DNA from: Derxia gummosa DSM 723
Lineage (GTDB): Bacteria; Pseudomonadota; Gammaproteobacteria; Burkholderiales; Burkholderiaceae_E
DNA length: 64,000 bases
Assembly: GCF_000482785.1 (NCBI RefSeq)
Contig: NZ_AXWS01000007.1
Location: forward strand, 558,001-622,000
Direction of reading: 5' to 3'
Of the stretch, positions 27,736 to 35,760 are shown in pieces. A program made the position numbers and the translations under genes. Numbering within the stretch: the first letter of the stretch is position 1; each line of letters starts with the position of its first letter. The notes beneath the pieces are model-generated. The model was not told where the DNA came from and made no database searches. It worked only from the letters and a program-made list of their open reading frames with translations.

Positions 27736-30228
27736 ATGAGGCAGGGCCAGCAACTTCCGGCTGTCAGGTGGGTATTCACGGCGATCGCGGCGGGACTGCT
27801 CGCCGCCTGCGGGGGCGGTGGTGATTCGTCGGCCGGTGGCGCCAGCGCGGCGATCAGCGTCGCCCATGTGGACCCGGCCGCCAGTGACGTGCCCGAGCAC
27901 GCCGCAGACGCGAGCGAGCTGCCCGCCACCACCGAGCCCGCCGCCCGCGCCGGCGACGCCGAGCCGGTCGCCACCGACGACGCCCCGGTCGACGCCGCCG
28001 AGGCCGGCCCCGCCGATGACGCCACCGACACCGCCGCGCCCGCCGCCCGCGCCGTCGCGGCCGCGACCGGCACCGCGCCCGCCGCCTGGCAGACCGCCGT
28101 CACGCAATGGCGCCCGCTGGCCGAGTCCGACATCTCGATCGCGCCCGGCAGCGCGCTCGACTTCACGTCCATCATGTCGCGCTATGCCTCGCGCGACCGC
28201 TCGCTGTGCGCCAACTGGTCGATGGCGACGCTCATCCTCCCGAGCACAGATGCCGAGATGAACGCCCTCGTCGCCGAGGTGAAGCGGCGCGGCTACAACT
28301 TCGTGCGCATGCAGAGCCTCGATGCCTCGCTGCTCACGCGCGCGCGCAGCACCGACCGCGAATTCGATCCGGTCAAGCTCGACAAGTTCTTCCGCCTCAC
28401 GGCCGCCCTGTCGCGCGCCGGGGTGCGCTACTCGGTCGACATCTACTCCGGCGACGCCAGCTACATGAAGGCCGCGACGCTCAACGCCATCGGCTGGGAC
28501 AAGGGCAAGCTGCGCCTGCTGTACGACGAGCGCTTCATGGACGACTGGAAGGGCGCGGTCGACACCATCCTCGGCAAGACCAATCCCTACCTCAAGAAGC
28601 CGCTCGCGCTTGACACCCGACTGCGCCTCGTCATCGGCGTGAACGAAGGCGGCATCGCCTTCAAGGGCGGCTTCCAGCGCAGGTTCGAGCCCGAGCTGGC
28701 GGCACCCTGGAACCGCTGGCTCGCCGACCATTACGGCAGCACCGCCGCCTGGCGCGCCGCCTGGGGCAGCGTGGCCACCACCACCGAGGACCCGAGCGCC
28801 GGCAACGTGGCCATGCCCGGCTTCGACACGCGCGGCGACATCCGCGGCCAGGACTTCGCGCGCTTCATGAACGCGCTCGAAACCGGCCTGCTCAAGCGCA
28901 TGACGGACTACCTGCGCGCCAAGGGCTACACAGGCTTCGTCAGCCACATGAACGTGCGCAACAGCTGGCAGGAAGACTTCTCCCGCGAGGCCGGCAACGC
29001 CATCACCTACAACGCCTATCACGACCATCCGAGCAGCTACGGCCTCGGCGCGACCATCCGCGACGAGAGCGTGTTCGACGGCCAGTTCAACTACCTGCGC
29101 CATGCCGCACTGCACCGCTACCTCGACCGGCCCTTCTACCTGACCGAAGGCTCGCAGGTGTTCTGGAACCGCTGGCGGCGCGAGTACGCGCTGGCCGGTG
29201 CCTATGCCTCGCACCAGGGCTGGGAAGGGCTGTGCTCGTTCGGCTTCACCCACGACAGCCTGCGCTACGACCCCAACACCATCTGGCTCACGCGGCGCTA
29301 TGTCGAGAGCTTCCAGATGTGGGGCGACCCCATCCTCATCGGCGTCGATCGCATCAACAACTTCCTGTACCGGCGCGGCGACGTGTCCGAGGGCACCAAG
29401 CCGCTCGGCTACGTGATGCGGCCCAAGGAAGCGTATGCGGTGCCCACGCTCCAGCCGTGGAACATGAACTTCGGCGTGTTCGCCAGCAAGCGCGCCTTCC
29501 TGCACCAGATCGGCCTGCTGCCCGAATCAAAGTTTGACGCGAGCGGCAACTGGATCGGTGGCACCAAGCCCTATACCTGGCTCAGCGACCCGCTGCGCGT
29601 ACGCGAGGAGTACCAGCCGACGCCGCGCAAGGCCTATGCGAACGTCTCGCTCATCGATGCGCAGTGGTACGAGGCCGCTGCGCGCGACCGCGAGGCCGGC
29701 CATCTCCCAGCGAGCAACAAGACCAACGCACCGGCCGACATCGTGCAGAGCGACAACGCCCAGCTGCTGTGGGAGATGCGCGAGCGCCGTGCCCGCGTCA
29801 TCACGGCCAAGTCGGAACTGATCACCTGGGGCGACACGCCGGCCATCGGCCGGGTGCTGCGCGTGATGCCGCAGTCGTCGCCCAACAGCCTGGTGTCGAT
29901 CCACACGCTCGACGACAAGTCGATCGGCAGCTCGTCGCACATGCTGCTCGTGCATCTGAGCGATGCCCGCAACACCGACATGAAGTTCTCGGACGCGACC
30001 GAGAAGACCATCACCGACTGGGGCCACCTGCCGGTCATCCTGCGCGGCTCGATCGTGTCGGCCCGGCTGATCCGCGGCGGCGCGTGGAAGCTCTATGCGC
30101 TCGACATGCGCGGCAACCGCATCGAGGAGCGCCCGATCACCCACCCGAGCACGACCACCATCGAGTTCACGCTCGACAACACGACGGGCAGCCAGCCGGT
30201 CATGTACTACGAGCTCGTCAAGCAGTGA
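27736..30228 (+). CDS. Large lipoprotein with a glycoside-hydrolase-like domain
   Basis: 830 residues. Signal peptide with lipobox LLAACGGGG (lipid on Cys), then ~100 residues of Ala/Asp/Pro-rich linker. The remainder reads as a TIM-barrel glycosidase-like protein: VAEVKRRGYNFVRMQSLDA, RLTAALSRAGVRYSVDIYSG, SWQEDFSREAGNAITYNAYHDH and FYLTEGSQVFWNRWRREYAL, where YHDH and LTEGSQ are in the places expected for GH5/GH39-type active-site strands. C-terminal part beta-rich. Probably outer-membrane anchored and acting on extracellular polysaccharide, perhaps the cell's own capsule. Substrate unknown. Confidence 0.65.
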   Translation: MRQGQQLPAVRWVFTAIAAGLLAACGGGGDSSAGGASAAISVAHVDPAASDVPEHAADASELPATTEPAARAGDAEPVATDDAPVDAAEAGPADDATDTAAPAARAVAAATGTAPAAWQTAVTQWRPLAESDISIAPGSALDFTSIMSRYASRDRSLCANWSMATLILPSTDAEMNALVAEVKRRGYNFVRMQSLDASLLTRARSTDREFDPVKLDKFFRLTAALSRAGVRYSVDIYSGDASYMKAATLNAIGWDKGKLRLLYDERFMDDWKGAVDTILGKTNPYLKKPLALDTRLRLVIGVNEGGIAFKGGFQRRFEPELAAPWNRWLADHYGSTAAWRAAWGSVATTTEDPSAGNVAMPGFDTRGDIRGQDFARFMNALETGLLKRMTDYLRAKGYTGFVSHMNVRNSWQEDFSREAGNAITYNAYHDHPSSYGLGATIRDESVFDGQFNYLRHAALHRYLDRPFYLTEGSQVFWNRWRREYALAGAYASHQGWEGLCSFGFTHDSLRYDPNTIWLTRRYVESFQMWGDPILIGVDRINNFLYRRGDVSEGTKPLGYVMRPKEAYAVPTLQPWNMNFGVFASKRAFLHQIGLLPESKFDASGNWIGGTKPYTWLSDPLRVREEYQPTPRKAYANVSLIDAQWYEAAARDREAGHLPASNKTNAPADIVQSDNAQLLWEMRERRARVITAKSELITWGDTPAIGRVLRVMPQSSPNSLVSIHTLDDKSIGSSSHMLLVHLSDARNTDMKFSDATEKTITDWGHLPVILRGSIVSARLIRGGAWKLYALDMRGNRIEERPITHPSTTTIEFTLDNTTGSQPVMYYELVKQ

Positions 30229-30347
30229 TGCGCTTGTGCGACCGCCGTGCAACGCGGCGGCCGCACAAGCGGACCCGCGACGGCGGGTCCGGGCGATGCA
30301 TCGTGCCGATCCGCAGCAACAACGCGGCACGGACCACGCCGCCAATG

Positions 30348-30385
30348 ACAAGGGCGCGCACGGATCACTCCGTGCGCGCCCTTGT
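30348..30385. terminator. Strong hairpin between convergent genes
   Basis: 17-bp perfect stem ACAAGGGCGCGCACGGA with a four-base loop TCAC, between the lipoprotein gene and the convergent ferredoxin gene. Symmetric and without a T-run; it may work as a bidirectional terminator or mRNA end. A second hairpin (CGCTTGTGCG with GCACAAGCG) lies just after the lipoprotein stop. The rest of 30229-30442 holds nothing else I can identify. Confidence 0.6.
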
Positions 30386-30442
30386 GCCATCCAGCCGGTC
30401 GCGCGGCGCTTGTGCCCGCCGCGCGACCTGCCGGGTGCGACC

Positions 30443-30736
30443 TCAGAGCTTGAGGATCTCGATCGTCACGTTCTCTTCGCCGAGCGTGACCTGGCAGGCC
30501 AGGCGCGACTTCGAGCCGACGCCCACCAGCGTGTCGAGCTTGGCGTTCTCGGCCGGCGTCACCTTGCTGACGCTCTTGCGGCCTTCGATCAGGAAGATGT
30601 GGCAGGTGCCGCACTTGGCGTTGCCTTCGCACTTGCTGCCGATCTCGGCGCCGGCGGCCTGGAGGGCCGACAGCAGGGTCTGGCCGGCGGTGAAGTCGAA
30701 GGTCGTGCCGGCGGGATTGATGGTGAGCGTTGCCAT
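30443..30736 (-). CDS. 2Fe-2S ferredoxin
   Basis: 97 residues. Plant/adrenodoxin-like fold with cluster ligands C-X5-C-X2-C (KCEGNAKCGTC) and the fourth Cys in SRLACQV. The ribosome site AAAGGAG is seven bases before the ATG. Last gene of the nifB-to-ferredoxin array; nif-linked ferredoxins of this type may serve cluster synthesis or donate electrons to nitrogenase. The following 199 bases (30737-30935) hold no gene I can support. Confidence 0.88.
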   Translation of the reverse strand: MATLTINPAGTTFDFTAGQTLLSALQAAGAEIGSKCEGNAKCGTCHIFLIEGRKSVSKVTPAENAKLDTLVGVGSKSRLACQVTLGEENVTIEILKL

Positions 30737-30935
30737 GGCTGAACTCCTTTTGTGATGGTGTGTGATGGCGGTCTTGGGATGTACCCGGATGAGGCGTGGT
30801 ACTCGGTCGGGATGACGCCGGCCGTGACGGGCCACGGCACGCGCCAGCAAGGCCGCGCGCACCGGATCACGGCCGCGCGGCCAGCCCGCCCGGGCGCGAT
30901 GGCCGGGCGGAACGGCTCGGACGGGAAGCGCGGAC

Positions 30936-31790
30936 TCAGGCGGCGGCGGTCTCGCCGATCAGCCCGGCCAGCTCGGCCGCGAAGGCGTCGAGCGGCATGT
31001 CGATGCGCGTGATGTTCTGTTCTTCCATGAAGCGCTGCTCCATGCGCGTCGGCGCCTCGGGCAGCACGGCCCAGTGGCGGTCGGACGAGCGCTTCATGAT
31101 CTGGCGCGCGAAAGCACGCGGCAGCTGGTCGTTGAAGCGGCAGCCGATGAACAGGAAGCTGCGGCCGGTGCGGATGGTCTGCACTTCGGTCGGGATCGGC
31201 GTCTGGATGTCGATCTCGGTCAGCACCTCGACATAGTCGGAGTCGGACACGAGATAGTTGCCGGCCGGCGCATGACCGCCGATGGGCTTGTAGACGAGCG
31301 TCTTCCAGGCCGGCGAGATCGACTCGGCGATTGCGCCGGTCGCGTCATAGGCGCCGGTCCAGGTACCGAAATGCTCCGACTGCGACAGGCCCTGCACCTG
31401 ACCCCAGCTCGCATCGGCGGCGGCGCCGCGCTCGCGCTTGAAAGCCTCGATCAGCGCATCGTCGTACCAGCTGTCCACCACCACCGGCGCCGCGCTGCGC
31501 GCGAGGGCGAGGTGGAGCGCCGACGGCTCGGGCGTCGCGGCATAGGCCTCGTTCATCAGCACCGCGATGGTCTTGCGGTGCTTGAAGTTCTCGATGAACT
31601 GGGCCGCCTGGGTGAGGCGCTTGCGGATCTTGTGCGGCACCGTGACCTTGGCGGTCATGAACTCGCACAGCGCCTCGGGCGTTGCCGGCACGGTCACGCC
31701 CGGGCAGAGCGTGAGGGCGTTGGGGCCGAGATAGGGGATCACTTCGCCCGCGTTGAGCGCGGCAGCGATGTCGGTGACGGAGGCAGTCAT
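30936..31790 (-). CDS. SIR2-like domain protein in the nif array
   Basis: 284 residues. Resembles the SIR2_2-like Rossmann family: VIPYLGPNALTLCPG at the N-terminus, SALHLALARSAAPVVVDSWYDD, and RSFLFIGCRFNDQLPRAFARQIMKR towards the end, where SIR2_2 proteins have a GYSFxD motif. A deacetylase is not supported because the usual catalytic His and Zn cysteines are not evident. NAD binding or NADase activity is possible. It sits 27 bases after the DegT-like gene and lies inside the nif operon, so a link with NAD-dependent control is conceivable but unproven. Confidence 0.7.
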   Translation of the reverse strand: MTASVTDIAAALNAGEVIPYLGPNALTLCPGVTVPATPEALCEFMTAKVTVPHKIRKRLTQAAQFIENFKHRKTIAVLMNEAYAATPEPSALHLALARSAAPVVVDSWYDDALIEAFKRERGAAADASWGQVQGLSQSEHFGTWTGAYDATGAIAESISPAWKTLVYKPIGGHAPAGNYLVSDSDYVEVLTEIDIQTPIPTEVQTIRTGRSFLFIGCRFNDQLPRAFARQIMKRSSDRHWAVLPEAPTRMEQRFMEEQNITRIDMPLDAFAAELAGLIGETAAA

Positions 31791-31817
31791 GGCCGGAGTC
31801 CTTCTTTTGCGAGAGGT

Positions 31818-32972
31818 TCAGTAGATGGCGACGCCCGCGCCGATGTTGATGGACGTCTCCTTGAGCGTCTTGACGATGAAGCGCACCTGGTCTTCCTCGA
31901 CATGACAATGCAGCGGCAGGCACAGGGCCCGGTCGCCGATGCGCTCGGTATCCGGCAGCTGGCCGCGCTTCCATCCGAGCTGCTGGTAGTGGTACTGCTG
32001 GTGCAGCGGCTGGCAGTAGGCCGCGCATTCGACGGCCTGCGTCTCCATGTCCTCGACGATCTGGGCGCGCGCGCTCGCGGTGAAGCGCTTGCCCAGATGC
32101 ACGACGTAGAGCATCCAGTGGACTTCATCCACATCGGGGCCGAGGTAGGGCGGCTTGATGCCCTCGAAGCTCTGCATCTCGGTGTGGTACCAGGCCTCGA
32201 CATGCTTGCGCCGGGCGAGGATCTCGTCGATGCGCTCGATCTGCGCCGCGCCGAGCGCCGCCGTCACTTCGCTGATGCTGGCCTGCATCGGCACGCGGCT
32301 GCCGACCGACACCGAGGCCCGGTCCTTGTAGCTGCGCTCGCGCAGGTACATGAGTTCGGTGGCGAGCGCGGGATCGTCGGTCACGATCATCCCGCCCGCG
32401 CCGGTGCACAGCGCCGACGGCTGCGAGAAGTCGAATACCGCCACGTCGCCGAAGCTGCCGACCATCTTGCCCATGTAGCGCGAGCCGAGGGCTTCGGTGG
32501 AATCCTCGATGAGCCTGAGGCCATGCTTGGTGGCCAGTTCGCGCAGCGGCGCCCAGGCGGCCGGATGGCCGTTGGCATTGCCGGCGAGGATGGCCTTGGT
32601 GCGCGGCCCGATCTTGAGCGCCGCCTTGTCCGCCGAGATGCAGCCCGACCAGTAGTCGATGTCGGCGAACACGGGCGTGGCGCCGCACAGCGACACCGCA
32701 TGCGCCACCTGGTGCCAGCCATAGGCCGGCGCGATCACCTCGTCACCGGGGCCGATGTCCATCGCGCGCAGCGCAAGCCAGACGCCGATCGTGCCGCTCG
32801 CCACGGCGATCGCGTACTTGCGGCCGAGCCAGTCGGCGAAGGTCGATTCGAAGGCCTCGACGATCGGCCCGTTCGACAGCTGCGGCGATTGCAGCGTCGC
32901 GACGACGAGTTCCAGTTCGCGCTGGCTCAGGTCGGGATCCGACAGGGGGATCCAGTCACCTTCGGTTGCCAT
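31818..32972 (-). CDS. DegT/DnrJ/EryC1-fold protein without the catalytic lysine
   Basis: 384 residues, full-length PLP-aminotransferase fold: GDWIPLSDPDLSQRELELV, YAIAVASGTIGVWLALRAMD, VIAPAYGWHQVAHAVSLCGATPVFADID, and LIEDSTEALGSRYMGK where a PLP Asp is kept. The normal SK motif around the PLP-binding lysine reads FSQPSALCTGAGG, with Ser186 in the Lys position. It therefore cannot form the internal Schiff base and is probably a non-enzymatic or altered PLP-fold protein. Lies between the small unknown gene and the SIR2-like gene in the nif array. Confidence 0.8.
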   Translation of the reverse strand: MATEGDWIPLSDPDLSQRELELVVATLQSPQLSNGPIVEAFESTFADWLGRKYAIAVASGTIGVWLALRAMDIGPGDEVIAPAYGWHQVAHAVSLCGATPVFADIDYWSGCISADKAALKIGPRTKAILAGNANGHPAAWAPLRELATKHGLRLIEDSTEALGSRYMGKMVGSFGDVAVFDFSQPSALCTGAGGMIVTDDPALATELMYLRERSYKDRASVSVGSRVPMQASISEVTAALGAAQIERIDEILARRKHVEAWYHTEMQSFEGIKPPYLGPDVDEVHWMLYVVHLGKRFTASARAQIVEDMETQAVECAAYCQPLHQQYHYQQLGWKRGQLPDTERIGDRALCLPLHCHVEEDQVRFIVKTLKETSINIGAGVAIY

Positions 32973-33024
32973 GGTCGCTCCGGGGTGGGGTGGGGTTGGC
33001 AGGAGGAGGAAACGCGGGCGGCGA

Positions 33025-33285
33025 TCAGGCGCCCGTCAGCACGAAGGCCGAAGCCCGCGCCGGGTCTTGCGTAATGGACCAGCAATGGCCGTCGCTCGAC
33101 ATGAGGTAGATCGCGCGATCGCCGGTCTTGACCGCCGGCGTCTCGCCTTTCATGTCGAAGGGGTCCACGACCGAGGCCTGGATCCCGGGAAAGCGCTGGC
33201 GCAACTGGGCCGCAGCGGCGCGCACCGTCTCGGCCACCGTGAGGATGGCGCCGGCTTCCTGAAGCTGTTCGACCGTGAGTGCCAT
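33025..33285 (-). CDS. Small nif-linked protein (DUF6129-like)
   Basis: 86 residues. LTVEQLQEAGAILTVAETVR, a helical first half, then DPFDMKGETPAVKTGDRAIYLMS and WSITQDPARASAFV. Family assignment is tentative. Stands directly after nifT (ten-base gap) and before the DegT-like gene, with a ribosome site GGAGCACG upstream. Function unknown. Confidence 0.65.
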   Translation of the reverse strand: MALTVEQLQEAGAILTVAETVRAAAAQLRQRFPGIQASVVDPFDMKGETPAVKTGDRAIYLMSSDGHCWSITQDPARASAFVLTGA

Positions 33286-33295
33286 CTCGTGCTCC

Positions 33296-33511
33296 TCAGT
33301 CGTCGCTCGCGAACTTCTTGGCTTCGACCGTGATGGGCAGGGTCGTGCCTTCGGGCATCTCGGGTAGGGCGAGCTGCCAGCCGTTGGCCAGCGTCACCAT
33401 GCCGCCCCAGAGCGTTTCCTTTTCCTGCGAGACGATCGGCTCTTCGAGGTCCTTCTTGGGAACGTAGGCGCTCAGGACGCCGTTGCTTCCCCTGCGGATC
33501 ATGACTTTCAT
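33296..33511 (-). CDS. nifT: NifT/FixU protein
   Basis: 71 residues, typical length. MKVMIRR, LSAYVPKKDLEEPIVSQEK, WGGMVTLANGW and LPEMPEG are characteristic NifT/FixU blocks. Its deletion in other bacteria has little effect; exact role unknown. It follows nifS by 35 bases. Confidence 0.93.
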   Translation of the reverse strand: MKVMIRRGSNGVLSAYVPKKDLEEPIVSQEKETLWGGMVTLANGWQLALPEMPEGTTLPITVEAKKFASDD

Positions 33512-33546
33512 TCTTGAGGCTCCGGATTGAGTTGACTGGATTCGGT

Positions 33547-34728
33547 TCAGGCGGCGAGCTGCTTGCCGCCGGGATCGGATTGCTCGCCCAGGAGAGGGCC
33601 GAGCGCGGCCGGAATGGCCTCGATGACGCGCGCGATCTCCGCATCGGTCGTGGCGTCGGAAAGCGACAGACGGACAGCGCACAGCGCGAGGTCGCGCGGC
33701 ACGCCCATGGCGACCAGCAGTGCCGACGGCTCGCTGCCGCCGGCCGAGCAGGCCGAACCCGATGACGCGATGACGCCGAGCTTCTCGATGCGGTTGAGCA
33801 CCACGTCGGCATCGATTGCGCCGAAGCGCAGGTACAGCGTGTTGGGCAACCGCGGCGCGCCTGCCGCGAAAACGACCGTGCCCGGGATGGCGGCCTTCAG
33901 GCCTGCCTCGAGACAGTCGCGCATCGCCGCTACGCGAGCCGCCGTCTCTGGAATGGTTTCGGTACCGGTGGCGAGTCGCTCGCAGGCGGCCGCGAAGCCG
34001 GCGATGCCCGGCAGGTTCTCGGTGCCGCCGCGCCGGTTGCGCTCCTGCGAACCCGCGAACAGCGCCGGCCATGCGAGACCCGACTTCATGAGCAGCACGC
34101 CGACGCCCTTGGGCCCGCGCAGCTTGTGCGCCGACACCGACACCAGGTCGGCGCCGCTCTCGGCAAAGCCGAAGGGCAGCTTGCCCACCGATTGCGTCGC
34201 GTCCACATGCAGCGGCACGCCGGCCGCCTTGCACAGCGCCGCGATCTCGGCCACGGGCATGAGCACGCCGGTCTCGTTGTTGGCCGACATGACCGACACC
34301 AGCGCCGCGTCGGGCCGGATGAGTGCCTTTGCCGCGTCAAGGTCGAGCGTGCCGTCGGCCGTGACGGGAATGAAATCGACCGTCACGCCCTGCCCCGCGA
34401 GCGTGCGTGCAAGCTTTTGCATGCTCGCGTGCTCGCCGGCGCTCATGACGAGCCGCCTGCTCTCGCCGCGCTGGAGCGCGCCGAGGATGGCCATGTGGTT
34501 CGACTCGGTCGCGCCGCTCGTGAAGATGACCTCGGCCGGCTTGCAGCCGAGGAACTTCGCGATCGTCGCGCGCGCCGCCACGAGCTTCTGCTTGCTGATC
34601 TGGCCGACCGCGTGCGACGACGAGGCATTACCCCAGCTGTTCAGCAGGCAGTCGTTGATCGCGGCCACGACTTCCGGCGCGGGCGCGGTGGTGGCGTTGT
34701 TGTCGAGATAGATCCAGTTCGCATCCAT
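33547..34728 (-). CDS. nifS: Cysteine desulfurase NifS
   Basis: 393 residues. Provides sulfur for nitrogenase clusters from cysteine by PLP chemistry. Seen: YLDNNATT start, SGATESNHMAI, HVDATQSVGK, the PLP Lys in VSAHKLRGPKGVG and the active Cys loop SSGSACSAGGSEPSALL, which is the short-loop NifS type, unlike the second desulfurase at 42150. A NifU gene is not adjacent. Confidence 0.93.
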   Translation of the reverse strand: MDANWIYLDNNATTAPAPEVVAAINDCLLNSWGNASSSHAVGQISKQKLVAARATIAKFLGCKPAEVIFTSGATESNHMAILGALQRGESRRLVMSAGEHASMQKLARTLAGQGVTVDFIPVTADGTLDLDAAKALIRPDAALVSVMSANNETGVLMPVAEIAALCKAAGVPLHVDATQSVGKLPFGFAESGADLVSVSAHKLRGPKGVGVLLMKSGLAWPALFAGSQERNRRGGTENLPGIAGFAAACERLATGTETIPETAARVAAMRDCLEAGLKAAIPGTVVFAAGAPRLPNTLYLRFGAIDADVVLNRIEKLGVIASSGSACSAGGSEPSALLVAMGVPRDLALCAVRLSLSDATTDAEIARVIEAIPAALGPLLGEQSDPGGKQLAA

Positions 34729-34746
34729 GGCTGGGCTCGCTTGAAT

Positions 34747-35079
34747 TCAGGGCCAGAACACGCGCTGCGGATCGGTCTTGACGACCTCCAGCAGCGCATC
34801 GATGCGAGGGGAATCCTGCTGCGCGATCCAGGCCTGGGCCTTGTGGTCGCGCGCATGCAGGCGCCAGCCGCCCTCGGCCAGCGGTTCGATCCAGGCGATG
34901 TCGATCACGCCACCGTCCGGATCGACATTGCGCGAGCAGCAGGGGCTGACGATGCGCCAGCCCGCCGGCTCGGCAGGCAGCACCTCCGGATGCACGTACT
35001 TGTAGCGGACGCGATCCTTGAGCGCCTTCTCGATCCGCTTGCGGTCGAGCGACGCCATGCCCGACGGCTTGTGCGTCAT
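34747..35079 (-). CDS. Unknown small nif-linked protein
   Basis: 110 residues, no family recognised. N-terminal DRKRIEKALKDRVRYKYV, then WRIVSPCCSRNVDPDGGVIDIAW with an adjacent Cys pair, and DPQRVFWP at the end. The CC pair might be metal- or cluster-linked. The ATG at 35079 was preferred because the site GGAGGT lies six bases before it. Ends 18 bases before nifS, within the nif array. Confidence 0.6.
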   Translation of the reverse strand: MTHKPSGMASLDRKRIEKALKDRVRYKYVHPEVLPAEPAGWRIVSPCCSRNVDPDGGVIDIAWIEPLAEGGWRLHARDHKAQAWIAQQDSPRIDALLEVVKTDPQRVFWP

Positions 35080-35135
35080 GGGCACCTCCATGCGGTCATT
35101 GGCAAGTGCAACCGGGGGGCTCATGACGCCGGCTT

Positions 35136-35396
35136 TCAGGCTGCTGGAACGAGCCCGCGCTCGGGCACGGCGATCTCTTCTTCGAGACAGCCGACCACGA
35201 GGCCGTTGAACTCGACGAGATAGACCGGAATGTTGGCCTCGACATGGTGGCCGACCTGCACGATCTCGCCGATGTCGCCCGCGCGCGCGAGCACCGCATC
35301 GACGGGCGCATCGGGGAAGCTGCCGTCATTGACCAGGTCGTCCAGAGCGACGACTCGCATGCCCCATTGGTACTTTGCATCACGCGGCTCGATCAT
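35136..35396 (-). CDS. Second NifZ-type domain protein
   Basis: 86 residues consisting almost only of the NifZ SH3-like domain: YQWGMRVVALDDLVNDGSFP, ARAGDIGEIVQVGHH, IPVYLVEFNGLVVGCLEEEI. It shares its pattern with nifZ just upstream (MARSVIRNDGTF, KGDLGYVRSIG, IYAVEFVDKGYQVGM). Start at 35396, inside the end of nifZ, with the site GAGGAAAG; an in-frame ATG at 35411 is the alternative. Confidence 0.8.
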   Translation of the reverse strand: MIEPRDAKYQWGMRVVALDDLVNDGSFPDAPVDAVLARAGDIGEIVQVGHHVEANIPVYLVEFNGLVVGCLEEEIAVPERGLVPAA

Positions 35397-35760
35397 CACT
35401 TTCCTCTTCATCAAGTTGCTTCTTGCCGGCGTCACGGATGAACGCCTGCGCTTCGGGGCTGAGTTGGTCGATGATTTCGTCGGGCAGTCCGTCGAGCGTG
35501 CAAAGCTCCTTGGCCCGCATGCCGACCTGATAGCCCTTGTCGACGAATTCGACGGCGTAGATGTAGTACTGCTGAAGGAAGGTTCCGATGGAACGGACGT
35601 AGCCGAGATCGCCCTTGTCGACGATCTTCACGCCCACATCCAGGCCGTTGAATGTGCCGTCGTTGCGGATGACGCTGCGCGCCATCACGCGTTCGCCGAA
35701 GCCGAATCGCGGCGGCTCGGTGATCTCGACGACTTCGCTGTCGCGGACGATGTCACTCAT
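35380..35760 (-). CDS. nifZ: NifZ
   Basis: 126 residues. NifZ helps mature the second P-cluster of NifDK. FGERVMARSVIRNDGTFNGL and KGDLGYVRSIGTFLQQYYIYAVEFVDKGY form the NifZ domain, followed by CTLDGLPDEIIDQL. Overlaps the LRV gene by eight bases at its start and the second NifZ-type gene at its end. Confidence 0.9.
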   Translation of the reverse strand: MSDIVRDSEVVEITEPPRFGFGERVMARSVIRNDGTFNGLDVGVKIVDKGDLGYVRSIGTFLQQYYIYAVEFVDKGYQVGMRAKELCTLDGLPDEIIDQLSPEAQAFIRDAGKKQLDEEESDDRAA

